Assembly: GCA_012932295.1 (NCBI GenBank)
Contig: JAAONU010000009.1
Coordinates: forward strand, 12,503,796 to 12,567,795
DNA length: 64,000 bases
Source of the DNA: Cyclina sinensis
Lineage: Eukaryota; Mollusca; Bivalvia; Venerida; Veneridae
Reading direction: 5' to 3'
Shown: piece after piece, positions 57,135 to 64,000 of the stretch
Position numbering within the stretch: the first letter of the stretch is position 1
Layout of the letters: each line of letters starts with the position of its first letter
Translations under genes and position numbers: made by a program
Notes under the pieces: generated by a model
The model's database searches: none
Told to the model about the DNA's origin: nothing
What the model saw: only the letters and a program-made list of their open reading frames with translations

Positions 57135-57382
57135 CAACTAATTTTACATACCTTATTATAAAGCAAGCGTATCGGAAAGCTGAGAATCAATAATAGATAA
57201 CCATGAACACCGTGTCCAATCGTTACAATTGGACGGAGGATTTGTAACGCATCCGCAGTCGTGTATTTCAGGGATTTAGGAAGGGGTGATGTAAATATTT
57301 TTCTCGTTATTTCTTCATTTTCTGTCTGGTTTTTGTTTAATAGTCTAAGATGACCTTCAATCAATGTAGATTCTTGCTCCAA
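57135..57382 (-). other. Coding-like segment ending at a splice-donor consensus
   Basis: A minus-strand frame from an ATG (MEQESTLIEGHLRLLNKNQT) through TTADALQILRPIVTIGHG to a hydrophobic stretch and LLYNK. There the DNA reads AATAAG|GTATGT, a strong donor match, at about 57,150. A second minus-strand frame (57,667-57,422) lies upstream and shares the inverted-repeat arm. No family was recognised; it may be an exon of an unidentified gene or chance. Confidence 0.28.
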
Positions 57383-57513
57383 AACTATTTTGTCTCAGAA
57401 CTTTGCCATTTTCAAGATCATTTAGGAAAACTTAGCGTTAGAAAGGAAACGCTTGATTTTAGCTGCAGATGCGTTACAAATCGTCTTTCTAATTGTAATG
57501 ATTGGACACGGTG
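57208..57513. repeat. 51-bp inverted repeat, 204-bp spacer
   Basis: 57208-57258 and the reverse complement of 57463-57513 match at 45 of 51 positions (ATGCGTTACAAATC and GATTGGACACGGTG are the exact ends). Read outward from the centre, both arms encode ADALQI..IV.IGHG, so the similarity may be at protein level. Confidence 0.85.
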
Positions 57514-57669
57514 ATGAAACGCCAAGTAAAACACATTGATCATGGACGAAGGAAACACGAGGGATGTTCTGATCAGTAATTTTAACGTCATTAAAGCGTA
57601 AGATGTCGTAATAAATCGAATTAAAGAGTACTTGATACAAAGATGAGAATGTCATTAATTTTATCAACG

Positions 57670-58955
57670 GGTCGTCTAAAATTCGAACGCTTCTAAAATC
57701 TTAGAACATCTACAAGAAACAAGAAATTTGATATATAACGATAGAAAGAACAAGAGGAGAGATTGTCATACGGCGCTAGGCTATATTTTAGATCTCACAT
57801 GGTGAAAATGACAAAGTGACGAAGTGGAAGAAACGAACAGATAACAGTGACGTCAGTGACGTTAATTGCATAGACGGTCGAGGAACATATCTGTAATGCT
57901 TCAACGTCCTCAGGAAAGTTCGATTTCAGTTCTGGCAACCGACACTCAAGTATTGACCTGGTATTTTTATTTCACAATCGGTGAATCAGAAAAGACAGTT
58001 TTTTGAAAGATATATATTTCAAACAAAATTTCGAAAACATTTATTACAGAAAACTTAAAACATAACAAAAGAATACATGTACTTGCATCTTTGACGTGTA
58101 TTTTTAAGTTCAATCATTTATATGAATAAAAAATCTCATTTTTGACTACCGCCTCTTTTTTTCTATTCACACCCATCTAGAATTGAAGTGATTTATAACT
58201 TACCATACGTATATTTCAAAGTAAATATTATTTAAATGTTACCGAAATTATTTGAAAGAGTTCATGTTCTTTCTATTGAAAAAAAAATTAAAAAAAAATA
58301 AAAAGCTGAATACGGCATTTGTAAGCATAATAATTATTTATCTCTTTTGTTTTTACTTTTCAAATATTACAAGTACACGCCAGATGGCGTTTATGTAAAC
58401 GACCTTCAGGTTGTGCTGTAATTGACATGTAGGCGTGTTTGTGTGTAATTTGAACCAAGTTATAATTATATTGCTTCAACATAAGATATTTTATTATTCA
58501 TATATGTGAATATTAAGTAATTTACAGTCATTTTCTCCTTGTGTTTGGAAATAGTTTGACAGCACTGGCTGAGCAAAACAATGTGAATAACAATTTAACC
58601 AATCTTAGCTAATCCTTAATTGTAACTGATGACGTGTCAAGTTTTATTTTAAGATTTAAAATCACCTTTATTTCAAGAACCATCACCAAAAATGTTATTA
58701 AGAAGTCCTAAGTTTCAGTAATTAATAACGAGTGTTGTAACAAATTTAATTGCCTTTACTGGTCAATTTTCCCTCCGAAATGCTTAAACATGTGGGGAAT
58801 TGTGTCTGAAAAATATTAAAAATATTGGCATGTTTGCAGCATCATTAATTTGTTTTTGTTTCTTTGAAGTATTTGTACTTGGATATGTTTCATTTATTTC
58901 AAACTATTTGTTGTTTTACATCTTCATGAGAAGGTAATTGCATTTTCTTGCTAAA
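57670..58955. other. Spacer
   Basis: No supported feature. Confidence 0.4.
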
Positions 58956-58959
58956 ATGA

Positions 58960-60361
58960 ACTAGAGCTATCGCTGAATGTGATTCATACCCCTATCAATC
59001 AGTGCTAAGACTGAATCTGGGTGCATGGATGGAAGGGAAATAAGTGTTATGGAAGAATTTTACTAAAATCATATAATACTGATGCTAATAGGTTACTCTA
59101 AGATAACTTGACTTCTTCTTAACTTGAAGAAGACGAACCATACTAGTAAAGAAAGTCTTCCACTAGACTGACCGAAAAAATAAACCTGTAAAAAGATACC
59201 TGTACAAATTCACAACAAAATTTCAAAAAAAAATTGCATAAAATTCAAAAATATTATGTGAAGTTTAAATCGTAGGCAATAATATTTTGCACAATTAGAA
59301 TATGTCATTTTCTAAAATGAAGAAAAAATAAAAGCAAGAGTTATGACACTTGACATTGGGACCTATAACCCATCCTCATATATGTAGCTGACATTGAGGC
59401 TAGTACCTGTTTCTGAGTTATTCAATGAAATGTTGTTTTTTGTTTGTGTGTTTGTTGTTTTTTTTTTTTGGAAATTTTCTAAGTAGCCAAAAAACGACAT
59501 AATAATGGCAAAATAAAAATCACCGTTCTAACCACAATTCCTTCTTTGTATGATATTCATAAAACAAATCAAGAAAATGTCTATTTAGAGACATTCTCTA
59601 AGTAAAAAGACGGCATACATATGTCAGAATGCAAGTCAGAGTTATAAACTCGTCTTATTGAATTAACTTGTGACACTTCATATATATTTTAAGTTAATAT
59701 AAGTAATGGTTTCAGAGATATTAAAAAAGATGACATTATCTACCATATAAGACACACTTTTTGTTTCAGAATTCGAACTCAGAGTGGGTGTGTGTCTTGT
59801 AAGTGCATTCTACAAGTATCTTTGCAGAAGCAAAAATGACTTTTGCTGACCATTATCCACCATATCCTCCACCCGCTACCATAAATACTACGTCAATGGT
59901 TCCAGGGCATCTTAAAAGCTACCAACTAATTTGTGTTTGGAATCAATGTACAAGCTGAATGAAAGGGCAGATGTGGCCGGAATTTCTATAAATTACACTA
60001 AAATCATCCAATAACTATGCATAGCATTTTGTTTCATTTCATACCATGTATTTTAGGAGAGTACATTTAAGGGATGCTTCTTATAAGCCAGGGCGCCTTT
60101 AAGAGGAAACAGAGTGAACAGGCAAGTGAAAAGGGGGCATGATTACATCAAATTACAAGTAAGAATTATTAAAGTAAGTGATTGCGTCTCAATCTTCATA
60201 TATCTTTTAAGTTTCAAGTTAATTTACTATGTTGGTTCCACAGATATTCAGGAAAAAATGTTAATTTTAGGGCATTTTCTAAGTGAAAAGGGGACATAAT
60301 TAAGTCAAAATACAACTCTGAATTATTAAACTTGGCACATGGAGTTGCATTGTGATCTTCC

Positions 60362-60395
<34 letters not shown>

Positions 60396-61150
60396 GTTTC
60401 GATAAAATTCCTTACCGGTTTCAGACATATTCAAGAAAAAGTTTGGGACAGGACAGGTGATCTTTCACATGAATTTTAAGTTTTGAGTTAATTTAGGGTT
60501 TCAGGATAATCAAGAAAAAGTAAATTATAGAACATAATGAAAGTGAAAAAAGGAAATAGTTACACCAAAGTACAAGCCAGAGTTATCAAACCTCGCGCTT
60601 AGAGTTACTTTGTGATTTTTTTCATCTACATTTTAATGTTCAAGTTATTAATTATACTGATTCAAGGCATATTCAAGAAAAATGTAAATTTTGAGACATT
60701 TCCTAAGTGAAAAAAGGGTCTAATTAAGTTAAATTACAACGCTGAGTTATCAAACTTGGCACATGGAGTTGCATTGTGATCCTCCATATATATTTCAAGT
60801 TTTCAATAAAATTCCTGTACCGGTTTCAGACATATTCGAAAAAAGAATTGGGACTGTACGGGACAAATCGATTCCTATGTAGCGCCCCTAAACTATTTTT
60901 GGCGGGCTATGCCTTCATTTTTTCATATATGTTTTATGTTTCAAGTTAATTACTATACTGGTTCCAGAGATATTCAAGAAAAATGTAATTGTGGAACATT
61001 TTCTAAGTGAAAAAGGGGCATGAATAAGTCAAAATACAACTCTGAGTTATCAAACTTGGTACATGGAGTTGCATCTTTCATATAAATTTTAAGTTAATAT
61101 AAGGTTTCAGAGACAATCAAGAAAGGGTAAATCAATAAAAGTCACAGTAT
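58960..61150 (+). mobile_element. Diverged pearl-like element related to 53.7-55.2 kb
   Basis: Starts AACTAGAGCTATCGCTGAAT and GATTCATACCCCTATCAATC, matching the start of the 53.73 kb element. The body has several ~310-350-base units with TCAAGAAAAATGTAAATTTT, ATTTTCTAAGTGAAAAAGGG, ACAACTCTGAGTTATCAAAC and ACATGGAGTTGCATTGTGAT (marks near 60,240, 60,660, 60,970). A TA dinucleotide tract lies at about 60,363-60,389. The microsatellite and terminal hairpin of its relative were not found. Confidence 0.68.
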
Positions 61151-61539
61151 TTTATGAAGAAATGTCACAGTATATAATCATCAAAGAAATCATCAAAGAA
61201 TGTGCTAGTATAAAATCAACGAATGTCCTAGAGTGAGCTATGATGTACACTGAAAGGCTTCTTTACTATGTAATTATGATTTATTGTCTTGACAAAAGTA
61301 AAGCAAAATCCTATGCCGAAAACCACCAATTTTCTAGTTTGTCTTAAATTTTACTACAACGTTTATAATTACGTATGATTTTCAAAGTTGCCATCCTATC
61401 TAAACACATTAATGAAAAACTTTTTTTTCGTTTTCTGGTGGATTCGGTGTAAAGCGAAAGTAATGTTCACTTATCAAGAACAATTCAAAGCAAGTACCCC
61501 TTCATATACATCGTACATTATGCCATTCATTTCTGAAAA

Positions 61540-61648
61540 GTTCATCAAAACTTACTGTTTTTGAAGATTTTAAGCACAGTGCTTTCACCACAAAGTTCAT
61601 CAAAACTTACTTTGTTTGAAGATTTAAGCACAGTGCTTTCACCACAAC
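61540..61648. repeat. 55-bp tandem duplication
   Basis: GTTCATCAAAACTTACTGTT...CAGTGCTTTCACCACAA at 61540-61594 is repeated at 61595-61648 with a few differences. Confidence 0.9.
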
Positions 61649-61649
61649 G

Positions 61650-64000
61650 CTTATTCACGTAAATAGTTCAACCACTAGGTTAAAAAATAATACCAGATAA
61701 TAGGTATAAGAATATTCTAACGACCACAAGCAATTTTTGTCACTTTGGTTACAGCAAATGAAAATTGCAAAACGCCAAAAACAAAACAAAAGCTAAGTGT
61801 GTAGCGTGTCAAAATATGCCTCAATTTGTCGTCTTATTTGTGTAAAATATTTAATCTTTCAAAACTTATTGTCAGAAATTGTAAGCCCAAAGAGCCTAGG
61901 TATTTGGTATGTAGCATTATTTAGTGGACCTCTACCAAAATTCGTAGAAGTTTGCTCCTATGGTTACAGTTGCAAGGTGACTTAATCTCAATTGCGTTAT
62001 TTGGGAAATACATTGAAAATCTTGTAATTTTACAAATTGTCGTGTGCGTGATGATTGCGAGTTTAGAATGATCTCTATAATGGTTTTAGTCATGCTGCAT
62101 AGTTTAATGTCATGATTCCTGTTGCAAAAATATCTTGTCTGTCTCTGAGATCAAGAAACATTTGACATGCAATGTTCGCATGCTTAATCATTTTGGTAAA
62201 ACAAAATAAGCTGAAATGCATAACTGTAACACTTAAAATGCCGGATAAAAGAATTTCGCCTTTAATTTCTATTTACCTACTGAAAGATATTCTTCAAAAC
62301 CTGATACCATTCTTATTTACTTTTATGCATTTAGGGATCGCCTAAAGATTATGAAAAGAGCACTGTTTTAGACAAGTTATAAAGTGGCTATTTTAACAAC
62401 TGCAGGGGCAAAGTACTATAACATGTTTTTCATTTTTAAAAAATGAACACAGCAAATTACAATTAAAGGAAATGGAATAAAAATGGTTCTGGCAGTTAGA
62501 GGCTTGTAATTGCACAAAGTCACTTGAATATGTTGGAGAGAAATGAAAACACTGCTCTAATTCAGTCTTGAATGATAAGTTCTTTATACAGGCCATTGAG
62601 TTCCTCCAACACATGTTTAGTTAAGTATATTACCGTTTCAGACATAGTTTCACTCTTTCATTTTTTTATAAAAACTAAAATGCGGATATTAAAGAACAAA
62701 ATAGAGTTTTTTAAAGTCGCACATTTATACATTTTGGTTAAATCTGCGCCACTTGTGTTTGTTTCGGTTTATGATTATTAGAAAAATTCAGAGACATGCT
62801 CCAATGAATGCTTTTATGAAACATACGCAAATTCTGATATACTGAAACAAAACTTGAAAGCACTATCTGCTACAAACACACACACACACACATTATGTCA
62901 TTATGTCTGTATTTACTCCTAGGTCTGCAGCTGATGCTCCTTTACAATTACTTCTGGAAACCCCGAAGGGCCCTTTTGAGTTGCGTCTACCAACTTATGA
63001 CTAATGACTTCAGAGTTATGGCTTGTGACTTTCTAGTTTTGATTTTAACTGTACTTAACAGAGAATTTTAAAACATTTGTAGCATTTTAAAGAAGTCCAT
63101 GGAACCGAGAGGGAGGTGGTTGACTGCGACATATCAGATCCACATCATCATAATGTCAATACCGAGGAAGCTGTTAAAATAGTATCTGCACAAATATTGT
63201 CAGAAAATGATGTGGGACCCTAATCAGCAACGGACATAATAGATTGTTTTACTAAATTAACTTTTACAATTGTTTAATAGTAACTGGGGATCTTTGAAAC
63301 TTTGAAATTGCCAAAATGTGTGATATGTGGCTTTCAAGAGTGACAGTATTGAATACAATGATATACAATTACACATAAAAGAGAAATGCTAATACTTTTA
63401 AGTTAACTTTAGCACAACGTTATTAAGGTGATTTTTTTGTGATCCATCAGTGCCCGCTTGCGTCGTTCGTCGCCAACGTTTGAATTAAACATCGTCCCAT
63501 AGAACTTAAGTAACATGGCAGAAAATAGCCTTGTATGAAGTTCGTCAAAAGTTGTTCAAAGAATTTTATTCTATACAGAAATATGGTTGCATTAGTAACA
63601 AGATTAATAAAAAAAACCTTAAACTTCAGGTCTGAGATCACTTGACCCAGACCTCAATTGTCTTAGACCTCAATGACGACTTTTCAAATTCTGTTCTTAA
63701 TATAACTTTTAGAAAATTTTGATTTTCAGAGGAATTAATAAGGATTTTTAAAAGTTCTACTTCTGCGAAACTGCATGGTCCAGTGTTCTGTAATTTTCAA
63801 TAAAGTATTGACCTCTAACAGGTTAGGACAAATAATATCCTTGGCTTATTTGATTTGCTGCACTCTAGGAGTCAAACGTTAAACACGTATTAATGCAGTT
63901 TTATAAAGAAAATATGTTAAGATCTTTAAAACTCACCTTGTTTGAAAAACATAAGGCTCATAGTTCTTGTCAGAAGCCATAAGACTAAGACTTCTGAAAT
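61650..64000. other. Spacer to window end
   Basis: A CA dinucleotide run lies at about 62,874-62,892. Frames at 61,797-61,985, 62,393-62,781 and 63,447-63,641 have no recognisable domain or splice context. Confidence 0.45.

Overview
This is AT-rich metazoan nuclear DNA with no intact protein-coding gene. A bivalve mollusc is the most likely source. The window is packed with tandem-core repeats of about 145-165 bp tied to short GACG-type microsatellites, the design of the 'pearl'-type elements described in bivalves. It also has L1/Tx1-like LINEs, a Ngaro-like tyrosine-recombinase retroelement, a tRNA-derived SINE, and remnants of a mariner transposase and of a Polinton-type capsid gene. The species assignment is inference; the element classes are read from the sequence.

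Layout. 1.0-4.8 kb: decayed LINE (+) with endonuclease, reverse transcriptase and C-terminal knuckle. 4.8-6.6 kb: degenerate tandem array rich in TGACCTTGA. 6.73-7.77 kb: element bounded by 30-bp terminal inverted repeats. 7.8-8.5 kb: 42-bp minisatellite. 9.2-10.2 kb: pearl-like array. 10.7-13.9 kb: giant imperfect inverted repeat (foldback-like). 18.2-18.6 kb: 35-bp minisatellite. 20.0-20.4 kb: pearl-like element. 22.7-25.2 kb: second LINE (+), with a palindromic MITE at its 3' side. 26.3-31.6 kb: several pearl-like elements, two small CAGGGG-ended elements, and two possible exons of an unidentified gene on the minus strand. 33.9-38.2 kb: Ngaro-like element (-) with gag, RT/RNase H, tyrosine recombinase and SGNH hydrolase. 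39.8-41.9 kb: two LINE fragments, tail to tail. 41.9-42.9 kb: pearl-like element in the opposite orientation to the 29-30 kb copy. 43.85-44.08 kb: SINE with target duplication. 46.2-46.5 kb: mariner fragment. 52.3-52.8 kb: capsid-like remnant. 53.7-56.3 kb and 59-61.1 kb: more pearl-like elements. 57.1-57.7 kb: inverted repeat with coding-like flanks.

The coding segments form no pathway. Each is part of a selfish element, and each is broken by frameshifts, stops, deletions or lost catalytic residues. The most notable features are the foldback structure, the capsid remnant, the Ngaro element with two internal deletions, and the recurrence of AGGTCA half-site clusters in unrelated-looking tandem arrays. 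About half the window is AT-rich spacer in which I see nothing.
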